From: an uncultured Opitutia bacterium
GTDB taxonomy: Bacteria > Verrucomicrobiota > Verrucomicrobiia > Opitutales > Opitutaceae
Direction of reading: 5' to 3'
NCBI GenBank assembly: GCA_937952235.1
Contig: CALFZM010000302.1
Location: forward strand, 1 to 29,960
Length of the DNA: 29,960 nt
The notes beneath the pieces are model-generated. The model had not been told where the DNA came from and ran no database searches. It saw nothing but the letters and a program-made list of their open reading frames with translations. This document shows, piece by piece, positions 23,577-29,960 of the stretch (position 1 is the stretch's first letter; each line of letters starts with the position of its first letter). The translations under genes and the position numbers were made by a program.

Positions 23577-23652
23577 TTCCTTTGCCCGTCCCACCGGCGC
23601 CGGAGGCGAAACGCTCCCGACGCCGCGCCACGGGCCCCAATCCTCGAACACC

Positions 23653-24576
23653 ATGGCTATTCTGATTTCCCCCGAAACGAAGATCATGATCCAGGGCATC
23701 ACCGGCGAGTTCGGTGCCCGGCATACCAAGCTCTCCCTCGATTACGGCACGCAGGTCGTCGCCGGCGTCACCCCGGGCAAGGGCGGACAGTTCTTCGAGC
23801 ACGCGGGCCACAAGGTGCCCATCTTCAATTCCGTGGCCGACGCGGCGCGGGCGACGGGCGCCACCGTATCCGCCATTTTCGTACCGCCGCCATTTGCCGC
23901 CGACGCGATCCTCGAGTGCGTCGACGCCGGCCTCGACCTGGCGGTCGCGATCACCGAAGGCATCCCGGTCCGGGACATGGTGCGCGTGAAGCGCGCCATG
24001 CAGGGCGCGCGCACCCGGCTCGTCGGGCCCAACTGTCCCGGCCTGGTCACGCCCGGCACCGGTGAAGGCTCGAAGGGCGGTTGCCGCATCGGCATCGCCC
24101 CGGGTTACATCCACCGGCGGGGCCATGTGGGCGTCGTCTCCCGCTCGGGCACCCTCACCTACGAGGCGGTGTTCCAGCTCACCTCGAAGAACATCGGGCA
24201 GACGACCTGCGTCGGCATCGGCGGCGACCCGGTCAACGGCACGTCGCATCTCGACGTGATCAAGATGTTCAACGACGACCCCGAGACGCACGGCATCATC
24301 ATGATCGGCGAGATCGGCGGCAACGCCGAGGTCGAAGCCGCCCGCTGGATCAAGGCCCACTGCCAGAAGCCGGTGGCCGGGTTCATCGCCGGGGCGACGG
24401 CTCCCGCGGGCCGTCGCATGGGCCACGCCGGCGCGATCGTCGGCGGGGCCGAGGACACCGCCGCGGCCAAGATCGCGGTTTTCCGGGAGTGCGGCATCGA
24501 AGTGGCCGCCACGCCGAGCGACATGGCCGACGCCCTGCTTCGCGCCGCGCAGGCGAAGGGCGTCAACCTGAGCTGA
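23653..24576 (+). CDS. sucD: Succinyl-CoA synthetase, alpha subunit
   Basis: A protein of 307 residues, slightly longer than the usual 288-300. Motifs: 'IMIQGITGEFGARHT' and 'VVAGVTPGKGGQ' in the CoA-binding Rossmann domain, 'LVGPNCPGLVTPG', 'VGVVSRSGTLTYEAVFQLT', 'VGIGGDPVNGTSHLDVIKMF', 'IGEIGGNAEVEAA', and the phosphohistidine loop 'GHAGAIVGG' with His258. After 'LVTPG' there is an extra Gly/Ser-rich stretch ('TGEGSKGG') before 'CRIGIAPGYIH', where many homologues read 'ECKIGIMPG'; this explains most of the extra length. It pairs with sucC upstream and is convergent with pdxA. Confidence 0.96.
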   Translation: MAILISPETKIMIQGITGEFGARHTKLSLDYGTQVVAGVTPGKGGQFFEHAGHKVPIFNSVADAARATGATVSAIFVPPPFAADAILECVDAGLDLAVAITEGIPVRDMVRVKRAMQGARTRLVGPNCPGLVTPGTGEGSKGGCRIGIAPGYIHRRGHVGVVSRSGTLTYEAVFQLTSKNIGQTTCVGIGGDPVNGTSHLDVIKMFNDDPETHGIIMIGEIGGNAEVEAARWIKAHCQKPVAGFIAGATAPAGRRMGHAGAIVGGAEDTAAAKIAVFRECGIEVAATPSDMADALLRAAQAKGVNLS

Positions 24577-24584
24577 CCTCACCG

Positions 24585-24612
24585 CCGGCGCCCGGTCAGG
24601 CCGGGCCGCCGG
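24585..24612. terminator. GC-rich hairpin between convergent sucD and pdxA
   Basis: CCGGCGCCCGG (24585-24595) pairs with CCGGGCCGCCGG (24601-24612), with one bulged base and a TCAGG loop. The pdxA stop codon (TGA on the minus strand, 24596-24598) lies in the loop. No T run follows on either strand, so it may act as a bidirectional 3'-end structure rather than a classical terminator. Confidence 0.4.
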
Positions 24613-25531
24613 CGTGCCCCTGCCACGCCATCAGGCGGCGGGCCACCGCCACCGCGTTGGCAAAACTGGTGCCGCTGGCCCTCCCTTTCCCGGCGAGGCC
24701 GAACGCGGTGCCGTGGTCGGGACTGGTGCGCACGTGCGGCAGCCCCAGCGTGACGTTCACCGCCGAATCGAAGTCGATCACTTTCAGCGGTGCGAGCCCC
24801 TGGTCGTGATACAGCGCGATCACGACATCGAATTCTCCGCGCAACTGGCGGGCAAAGAGCGTGTCGCCCGGCTCGCAGCGGGACAAGCCGGGGTGCCGCG
24901 GGCGGAGCGCGTCGAGGATCGGATCGAGGCGCTCGATCTCGTCGCGCCCGAGGATGCCCCCCTCGCCGGCGTGAGGGTTGAGCCCGCAGACTCCCACGCG
25001 CGGCGTCGCGACGCCGTCCGCACGCGCCAGGGTTTCCGCCGCGCGCACCGTCCGAGCCAGCAATTCCGCCGTGAGCAGGCCTGGGACCGCGGCCAGCGGC
25101 ACATGCCAGGTCGCGAGCGCGACGCGCAGTTTTCCTCCACTGAAGGCCATCACCGGTTCTCCGCCCCAACGGGCGGCGAAAAACTCCGTCTGTCCCGGGT
25201 AGGGATAGCCGATCCGCGCGAGCTGCTCCTTGCTCACCGGACCGGTCACGACCCCGGCGAATTCCCCCGTGCGGGTGCCTGCGGCCGCACGCTCCATCGC
25301 CGCCCAGGCCACGAGCGCGCCCTCGGCCTCCGGGTTCCCCGGCCGCGCGCGAAACTCCTCCCGGCCCACCGGCACGAGGCGCGCCGGCGTATCCAGTTCC
25401 TGGAGCCACGCCGCGGGGCCGATCACGGCGGTGCCGGCCGCGACGTCGGGATGGGCGGCGAGCCAGCCGGCGATGATCTCGGGCCCGACGCCGGCCGGGT
25501 CGCCACAGGTTAGGGCAAGGACGGATGACAT
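24596..25531 (-). CDS. pdxA: 4-hydroxythreonine-4-phosphate dehydrogenase PdxA
   Basis: A protein of 311 residues, somewhat shorter than the usual 320-330. Motifs: 'LALTCGDPAGVGPEIIAGWL' at the start, 'VVTGPVSKEQL', 'GQTEFFAARWGG', and the three metal-binding His residues in 'TWHVPLAAVP', 'GLNPHAGEGGILGRDE' and 'ALYHDQGLAPLKVIDFDSAV'. 'GLPHVRTSPDHGTAFGLAGK' and 'GTSFANAV' complete the NAD and substrate site. It oxidises 4-phosphohydroxy-threonine in the DXP-dependent pathway to pyridoxal phosphate. It lies downstream of the lpxA remnant on the same strand with a 112-base gap, probably in the aroB-to-pdxA set. Confidence 0.95.
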   Translation of the reverse strand: MSSVLALTCGDPAGVGPEIIAGWLAAHPDVAAGTAVIGPAAWLQELDTPARLVPVGREEFRARPGNPEAEGALVAWAAMERAAAGTRTGEFAGVVTGPVSKEQLARIGYPYPGQTEFFAARWGGEPVMAFSGGKLRVALATWHVPLAAVPGLLTAELLARTVRAAETLARADGVATPRVGVCGLNPHAGEGGILGRDEIERLDPILDALRPRHPGLSRCEPGDTLFARQLRGEFDVVIALYHDQGLAPLKVIDFDSAVNVTLGLPHVRTSPDHGTAFGLAGKGRASGTSFANAVAVARRLMAWQGHAGGPA

Positions 25532-25643
25532 GCGCGGGGCGGGATGGCGGGAGCGGGAGCGATCGCGAATTCATGGCCGGCGCGGCGGGGAAACTCACCG
25601 CGGGCGCCGCCGTGAGGCCGGCGACCACCGGGCCGCGCGTGCC

Positions 25644-26377
25644 TCATTCCTCGGCGCGCGGCTCCTCCGCCCGCCGGGCCCGGGCGAAACTGCGCTTGCC
25701 GCCGGCGAAGAACTCGAGGAACCGGCGCGCCTCCGGCGTGGTGCACGTGCCGGCGGCCAGGACGCGCGCGGCGACGTCACGGATATTCCCCGGCGTGAAA
25801 TAGACCTCATGGTACGCCGCCTTCAGCTCCGTCATGGCGGCGCGGCTGAAGCCCCGCCGCCGCAGGCCCACGACGTTGAAACCTCGGCGACCATCGTGAA
25901 GTGCGGCACGTCGCGCGTGATCGAGGCGTGCCCCGCCACCATCACGTTCTCGCCCACGCGGCAGAACTGGTGGATCGCCGCGCCGCCGCCGAGAAAGCTG
26001 CCGGCCCCGACGGACACGTGACCCGCCAGGAGCGCGGCGTTGGCGAGGACGACGTTATCCCCCACCTCGCAGTCGTGGGCGACATGGCTCGCGGCCATCA
26101 GGAAACAGTTGGCGCCCACCTCGGTGGACTTGCCGGCGTGAATGGAGCGATTGATCGTCACGTGCTCCCGGATGACCGTTCCCGCCCCGACCCGCACCCC
26201 GGCCGCGGTGCCCCGTTCGAACTTGAGGTACTGCGGATCGCCGCCAACGACAGCGAACGGATGAATCACGACGCGGTCGCCGAGGACCACATGACGCGTC
26301 ACGACGGCATACGCCATCACCTCACAGTCGGCGCCCAGCGTGGCTCCCGGTTCTACGATCGCGGTGGGGTGAATCAT
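25644..26377 (-). pseudogene. lpxA: UDP-N-acetylglucosamine O-acyltransferase LpxA, broken by a short frame-changing deletion
   Basis: From ATG 26377 ('MIHPTAIVEPGATLGADCEV') one frame encodes the left-handed beta-helix, with hexapeptide repeats and the active-site 'SHVAHDCEVG'. It continues through 'AIHQFCRVGENVMVAGHASI' to Glu165-Val166, near base 25880. It then runs 15 more codons of unrelated sequence to a stop at 25832. The true C-terminal domain resumes in another frame from AAC 25877 ('NVVGLRRRGFSRAAMTELKA') and ends at 25644. Between Glu165 and Asn only 5 bases remain, where E. coli LpxA has nine residues, so a deletion of some 16-22 bases that is not a multiple of three is likely. 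LpxA makes the first step of lipid A and is normally essential. A sequencing or assembly error, or a degenerate paralogue, are the alternatives. Confidence 0.85.
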
Positions 26378-26449
26378 GCTCGAAGCGAAAGGTAACAGCG
26401 GCGAGGGGGCGGTGATCAAGAACGGTCGCCCGCCACCTTCACGCTCCCG

Positions 26450-27064
26450 TCACCTCCGGCGCAGCGCTCCGGGCAGGTCCATCTGCGTGTCCTTGAGCAG
26501 ATCATAGTTCTTCAGCAGCCGCATGACCTGGAGCGTGTCGCTCTTGCTGTAGTTCTGGTTGATTTCGATCTTGTCCAGCAGGTCGATCAGCATCGCGCGG
26601 AAGGAGAGGATCGCGTCCACCCCGTGCTGCTTCAGCAGTTCCACGCTCTGGGTGCGAAACGGCTCGGCGGTGGGCAGGCTCGGCAGCACCAGGATCTTCG
26701 TCAGGCCGCCCGTTTCGTCGGTTTCCACCGGCGGAGGGAAGAAACGTTCGGCCTCCTTCAGGACGTTCTGCTGGAGGAAACTGAAAATCTCCGGGCTGCT
26801 GCGGAGCATGTTCGGCGTGAACACCCCGGTGTGCCAGCCCTTCACCGCCACGATCGCCCGGTGCACGAACGGCAGCTCGCTCGAAAAGAGGAAGAAGTCA
26901 GGCTTGCGCGTGCCGCGCTGCCACGCGGGGTTGAAGACGATCAGGTCGATCTCCTCCTCGGCTGCCTTCCGCCGAGCCGAGACCTGGTACTTGCGAGCCT
27001 GACGAACAAGAAATCCGTTCTGCTCGAAGTATTCCCGGACTATGCCCTCGTCGATGGCGGACAT
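26450..27064 (-). CDS. Conserved-looking protein of unknown function, possible nuclease-like fold
   Basis: A protein of 204 residues from ATG 27064. There is no signal peptide or membrane segment. The N-terminal 80 residues read 'IVREYFEQNGFLVRQARKYQ', 'AAEEEIDLIVFNP' (Glu38, Asp40) and 'AIVAVKGWHTG' (72-80), an arrangement that recalls PD-(D/E)XK nucleases ('ExD' then 'xVK'), but the usual acidic residue before the Val-Lys is Ala here. The C-terminal half is helical ('FSFLQQNVLKEAERF', 'INQNYSKSDTLQVMRLLKNY'). I do not recognise it as a named family. It sits between aroB and the lpxA remnant on the same strand, 162 bases after aroB. The protein does look real: codon use matches its neighbours. 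A nuclease role is only a guess. Confidence 0.8.
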   Translation of the reverse strand: MSAIDEGIVREYFEQNGFLVRQARKYQVSARRKAAEEEIDLIVFNPAWQRGTRKPDFFLFSSELPFVHRAIVAVKGWHTGVFTPNMLRSSPEIFSFLQQNVLKEAERFFPPPVETDETGGLTKILVLPSLPTAEPFRTQSVELLKQHGVDAILSFRAMLIDLLDKIEINQNYSKSDTLQVMRLLKNYDLLKDTQMDLPGALRRR

Positions 27065-27226
27065 GGCGCGACGCTAGGTTCCAACCTCACGCCCAGGGCC
27101 GGACCGCGGGGCCGCGGGGGCGAAGCGTCCCGCGCATCGCACGGAAGCGGGCCCGGTTTCCCCATCGCTCCGGGCGGCGCCGGCGGGGAGAAGATGCAGG
27201 TAAGTCGGCGTCATCGGTTCAAATCC

Positions 27227-28312
27227 TCAGGTGGCGCCGACATCGCGGAAACTCGCGTCGGCAAGCTCGGCCGGAATCTCCGCCTGCGTGAGGGCCGCGC
27301 CCAGGCGGCGCAGCACCACGAAACGGAGCCCGCCGGCGCGCACCTTCTTGTCGCGGCCCATCGCCGCCCGCAGTTCGCCCAGGGCGAGCGGAGACCGGAG
27401 CCGGATCGGCAACCGGTGCGCGGCAATGACCGCTTCGACCCGGGCGATGTCGGCGGGCGCGAGGTAAGCGAGCCGGGCCGAGAGTCGGGCCGCCGCGACG
27501 AGACCGATCGCCACCGCCTCGCCATGCAGGTAGGCCCCGTAGCCCGCGACATTCTCGATCGCGTGCCCGAACGTGTGGCCGAGATTGAGCAGGGCCCGGC
27601 CGCCCTCCTTCGCCGTCTCCCGCTCGTCGGCCTCCACGATGCGCGCCTTGAGCGCACAGCACCGGCGGATTACCGCCGCGAGCGTCGGGGATTCGGCTCC
27701 AAGCGGAGCGGACTCGAGCTGGGCCAGCAACTCGGGCTCGCCGAGCAGGCCGTACTTGATGACCTCCGCCATGCCGGCGGCAAATTCCCGCGATGGCAGC
27801 GTGCGCAGAAGCGCGGTGGAAATGAAGACCGCCCGCGGCTGGTGAAACGCCCCCACGAGATTCTTGCCGGCGGCGATGTTGATGCCCGTCTTTCCACCGA
27901 CCGAGCTGTCGACCATCGAGAGGAGCGTCGTCGGCACTTGCAGGTAGTCGACTCCGCGCAGGTAGCTTGCCGCCGCGAAGCCTGCCAGGTCTCCCACCAC
28001 GCCGCCTCCCATGGCCACCACCGCCGAACTGCGGTCGAGTCGCGACTCCGCCAGGAAATCCAGGACGCGGGCAAAGGCCGCGACCGACTTCGATCCCTCC
28101 CCGGAGGGCACCATCAGCCTCGGCACCGCGCCGAGCGCCCGGTCAAGCCACGCGGCGTGCGCGGCCGCCACCTGTTCATCCACCACGGCCGCTACCCGCG
28201 CCCCCCGGCTCAGCCGCTCGCCTACCCCGGCTCGAAGCTCCTCGGCGAGGTCCTCGCCAAATGAGATCGGGTAAGTCCGGTCTCCCAGGTTCACAGTCAG
28301 CGGCTCGGCCAT
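27227..28312 (-). CDS. aroB: 3-dehydroquinate synthase
   Basis: A protein of 361 residues from ATG 28312 ('MAEPLTVNLGDRTYPISFGE'); the frame extends upstream to 28348, but the extra 12 residues lie outside the family's usual start. Signature motifs: 'VAMGGGVVGDLAGFAAASYL' followed by 'RG' (NAD-binding), 'VPTTLLSMVDSSVGGKTGIN', 'KNLVGAFHQP', 'EFAAGMAEVIKYGLL', and the metal-binding 'LNLGHTFGHAIE' and 'LHGEAVAIG'. The enzyme turns DAHP into 3-dehydroquinate in the shikimate pathway and is cytoplasmic. It is probably the first gene of the minus-strand set, starting 121 bases from the divergent FecA-like receptor gene. Confidence 0.95.
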   Translation of the reverse strand: MAEPLTVNLGDRTYPISFGEDLAEELRAGVGERLSRGARVAAVVDEQVAAAHAAWLDRALGAVPRLMVPSGEGSKSVAAFARVLDFLAESRLDRSSAVVAMGGGVVGDLAGFAAASYLRGVDYLQVPTTLLSMVDSSVGGKTGINIAAGKNLVGAFHQPRAVFISTALLRTLPSREFAAGMAEVIKYGLLGEPELLAQLESAPLGAESPTLAAVIRRCCALKARIVEADERETAKEGGRALLNLGHTFGHAIENVAGYGAYLHGEAVAIGLVAAARLSARLAYLAPADIARVEAVIAAHRLPIRLRSPLALGELRAAMGRDKKVRAGGLRFVVLRRLGAALTQAEIPAELADASFRDVGAT

Positions 28313-28360
28313 GAGCCGTGATAAAGGCTTGGCGCTCAGCAAGGTCAATGCAGGTTCTTA

Positions 28361-28415
28361 TTGAGACTGAGTTTTCGTCTCACTCATGCTTGACGTGAGA
28401 CTATGTCTCAGTCTC
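28361..28415. promoter_or_regulatory. Tandem Fur-box-like palindromes upstream of the FecA-like receptor
   Basis: Two inverted repeats built from TGAGAC/GTCTCA lie between aroB and the receptor. The first is TGAGAC (28362-28367) with GTCTCA (28377-28382), 9 bases apart. The second is tgagactatgtctca (28396-28410), a 7-1-7 pattern like the Fur consensus, with a further AGTCTC overlapping to 28415. They lie 24 to 73 bases before the receptor ATG, where Fur repressors commonly bind. A TTGACG (28390-28395) could be a -35 element, but no convincing -10 was found. Binding by Fur is inferred. Confidence 0.55.
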
Positions 28416-28433
28416 GCTCGAGGCCTTCAGCAC

Positions 28434-29960
28434 ATGCGCTCGGAATTCCGCCTTTTCGCCGCCGCCCTTCTGTTCGCTTCCGCCAAGAGCCTGGCCGGTC
28501 AGGTCCCAGGTGCCGACGGCGCCGCCCCGATCCAACTCCCCGCCGTGGAAGTTGAAGCGGAAGCCGAAAGGGATCACTTCATTCAAGGCCCGTTTCTTCC
28601 CGAGGTCCAGGGCACGCGGATCAACGCCGGCAAAAAGACCACCGTCCTCGACTTCGATTCCCTGCCGCGGATCACGGGTAACAACTACCGCCAGGCGCTG
28701 GCGCAGGCGCCTGGGCTGATTTTGAGCGAAGAAACCTCTCCGCTCGTCTCCATCGGTTATCGCGGCCTTGAACCGCACCGGGCCCAGTTCACGCAGGTCA
28801 TGAAGGACGGCGTGCCGATCCATGCCGATCAGTTCGGCTACCCGGAAGCCTACTATGCGCCCCCTCTGGATACGGTCGACCGGATCGAGTTCATCCGCGG
28901 CGGCGCCGGTCTCATGTACGGACCGCAGCCGGGCGGCGCGCTCAACTACGTCACGCACCGGCCGCGCACCGACCGCCCGCTCGGAGCCGGCTCGCTGCAC
29001 ACGTTTGGCAGCGACGGGTTCTATTCGTCGTTCAGCTACGTCGACGGCACCACCGGCCCGCTCGGTTACTACGCTTATTTCAATCACCGCGAGTCCGACG
29101 GCATTCGTTCCGCCAACAGCGATTACAAACTGAACGCCTACCATGGCCGAGCGGTGGTCGGCGGTGCCACCGCCTCGCGGCTCGTCCTTTCCTTCGAGAC
29201 CTACGAGGAGCAGCACGGCGAGCCCGGGGGGCTGACGTTCGCGACGGGCGTCGGGGCGGTGAACTACCACACCCAGCGTGAAACGCCTTCGCGGCTTTTC
29301 GACCGCTTCACCCTCGACCGAAAGGCATTCGACGCCGTGTGGGAGCGCGACTTCTCCCGCGGCACGTTCGTGCTGCGGGGATGGGCGATCGACTACACCC
29401 GGCTGAGCCGGCGCCAGGGCGGCGGCGGTTTCGGCACGCTGCCCACCGGGGCCGCCGCTGCGACCAACACGATCGAGCGACAGCAGTTCGACCAGCTGGG
29501 CGCAGACGCCCGGCTCCGCCTCGACTGGGGTCCCGACCGCCGGCATGTCTTCGCCGCCGGCGCGCAGTACTTCCACGGGAAGTCGCCGCGCACGGATTCC
29601 CGCGGCAATTCCGCCGACGCCGACAACGGCGACGTGCGGCTCAAGGCGGAGCGCACCACGCGCTACACGCCGGTCTTCGCGGAGAATCTTTTCCGCGTCG
29701 GACCGCTCAGTGTCACCCCCGGCCTCCGCGTGGAATTCGTCCGTCAGCAGGTCCGCGAGACCGTCAACCTCGCCCGCACCAACACGCCTCTGCAAGCGCG
29801 CGACGATCGCGCCGCCGTGCCCCTGTTCGGTTTCGGCGCGGCCTACGACCTCGCGCCCGCCGGCGGCCGGAAGGCGCAGGCTTACGTCAACCTTTCCCAA
29901 AGCTACCGTCCGGTGATCTTTACCCAGGCGGTACCCAACGGGGCGACGACGGTCGTCAAC
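28434..29960 (+). CDS. FecA-like TonB-dependent receptor (iron-chelate type), 5' part only
   Basis: The frame is open from ATG 28434 to the window edge, 509 codons without a stop; the full protein is expected to be around 700 or more residues. The signal peptide is 'MRSEFRLFAAALLFASAKSL' plus 'AG'. The plug domain covers about 65-180: 'NNYRQALAQAPGLILSEETS', 'VSIGYRGLEPHRAQFTQVMK', 'DGVPIHADQFGYPEAYYAPP', 'LDTVDRIEFIRGGAGLMYGP' and 'QPGGALNYVTHRP'. This wording resembles Fe(III)-dicitrate/FecA-like receptors. Barrel strands follow to the edge. GAGG at 28420-28423 could be a ribosome binding site. The Fur-like palindromes upstream support an iron role. The receptor is unrelated in detail to the 1082-residue receptor encoded at 9259-12507. 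Confidence 0.92.
   Translation, partial: MRSEFRLFAAALLFASAKSLAGQVPGADGAAPIQLPAVEVEAEAERDHFIQGPFLPEVQGTRINAGKKTTVLDFDSLPRITGNNYRQALAQAPGLILSEETSPLVSIGYRGLEPHRAQFTQVMKDGVPIHADQFGYPEAYYAPPLDTVDRIEFIRGGAGLMYGPQPGGALNYVTHRPRTDRPLGAGSLHTFGSDGFYSSFSYVDGTTGPLGYYAYFNHRESDGIRSANSDYKLNAYHGRAVVGGATASRLVLSFETYEEQHGEPGGLTFATGVGAVNYHTQRETPSRLFDRFTLDRKAFDAVWERDFSRGTFVLRGWAIDYTRLSRRQGGGGFGTLPTGAAAATNTIERQQFDQLGADARLRLDWGPDRRHVFAAGAQYFHGKSPRTDSRGNSADADNGDVRLKAERTTRYTPVFAENLFRVGPLSVTPGLRVEFVRQQVRETVNLARTNTPLQARDDRAAVPLFGFGAAYDLAPAGGRKAQAYVNLSQSYRPVIFTQAVPNGATTVVN

Noticed and set aside
18865..23729. Two long minus-strand open frames (18865-21084 and 20694-23729) covering lptB, hprK, rph and sucC.
   Set aside because: Both are mirror frames of well-recognised plus-strand genes and show no recognisable protein features; the second merely includes the HTH gene region in another frame.
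25644..25871. A separate small gene of 75 residues downstream of lpxA.
   Set aside because: Its sequence is the normal C-terminal domain of LpxA, so it is best read as the displaced end of that gene.
27200..27240. The string 'cggttcaaatcctc', which looks like the T-arm of a tRNA, next to GGCGCC repeats that might form an acceptor stem.
   Set aside because: The bases flanking TTCAAAT do not pair into a 5-base T-stem, no anticodon arm fits at the right distance, and the segment runs into the coding end of aroB.
28401..29900. Minus-strand open frame of 499 codons at the right end.
   Set aside because: The plus strand reads as a FecA-like receptor with signal peptide and plug motifs; the minus frame has no motif.

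Overview
The window reads as chromosomal DNA of a GC-rich Gram-negative bacterium, most likely a verrucomicrobium of the Opitutaceae type. The evidence is indirect: large TonB-dependent receptors with a 'VRLEAFTVTG' start, a single-chain alpha+beta 2-oxo-acid dehydrogenase E1, a kdsC-lptC-lptA-lptB run followed by hprK, weak Shine-Dalgarno signals, and very high third-position GC. No rRNA, tRNA, CRISPR array, transposase or prophage block was seen. Gene density is high, and every gap is under 300 bases.

Layout. (1) 1-2898 (+): the 3' end of a circularly permuted ATP-grasp gene, an alpha-E (DUF403) gene and a transglutaminase-like gene, a known but poorly understood amide-bond module. (2) 2975-5540 (+): a HAD phosphatase, an RpiB-type isomerase, an alpha/beta hydrolase and a UPF0173 metallo-hydrolase. 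(3) 5537-5822: two tandem copies of a palindromic REP/MITE-like repeat between convergent genes. (4) 5832-12507 (-) with 12625-13593 (+): a TonB-dependent receptor, two secreted glycerophosphodiester phosphodiesterases and a GlpT transporter, with a divergent SorC-type regulator. This looks like a self-contained glycerophosphodiester or glycerol-3-phosphate scavenging locus. (5) 13606-15165 (-): a secreted sulfatase. (6) 15282-17318 (+): the fused E1. (7) 17356-19842 (+): kdsC-lptC-lptA-lptB, joined by three ATGA start/stop overlaps, for Kdo synthesis and LPS export; hprK and rph follow. (8) 21770-22252 (-): a small helix-turn-helix protein. (9) 22395-24576 (+): sucC-sucD of the TCA cycle. (10) 28312-24596 (-): aroB, a conserved unknown gene, a frameshifted lpxA, and pdxA. 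(11) 28434 to the end (+): a FecA-like TonB-dependent receptor, cut by the window edge, preceded by tandem Fur-box-like palindromes.

How it fits together. Much of the window serves the outer envelope: Kdo and LPS export, lipid A synthesis, and two outer-membrane receptors. The most coherent accessory unit is the receptor-phosphodiesterase-GlpT locus: the receptor would admit glycerophosphodiesters, periplasmic enzymes would cut them to glycerol-3-phosphate, GlpT would import it, and a SorC-family sensor of a phosphorylated metabolite would control the set. The most puzzling feature is lpxA, normally essential for LPS, which is broken by a short deletion that changes frame although LPS-export genes lie in the same window. 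A second lpxA copy or a sequence error should be considered first. All functional calls rest on reading protein motifs by eye; no database search was run.
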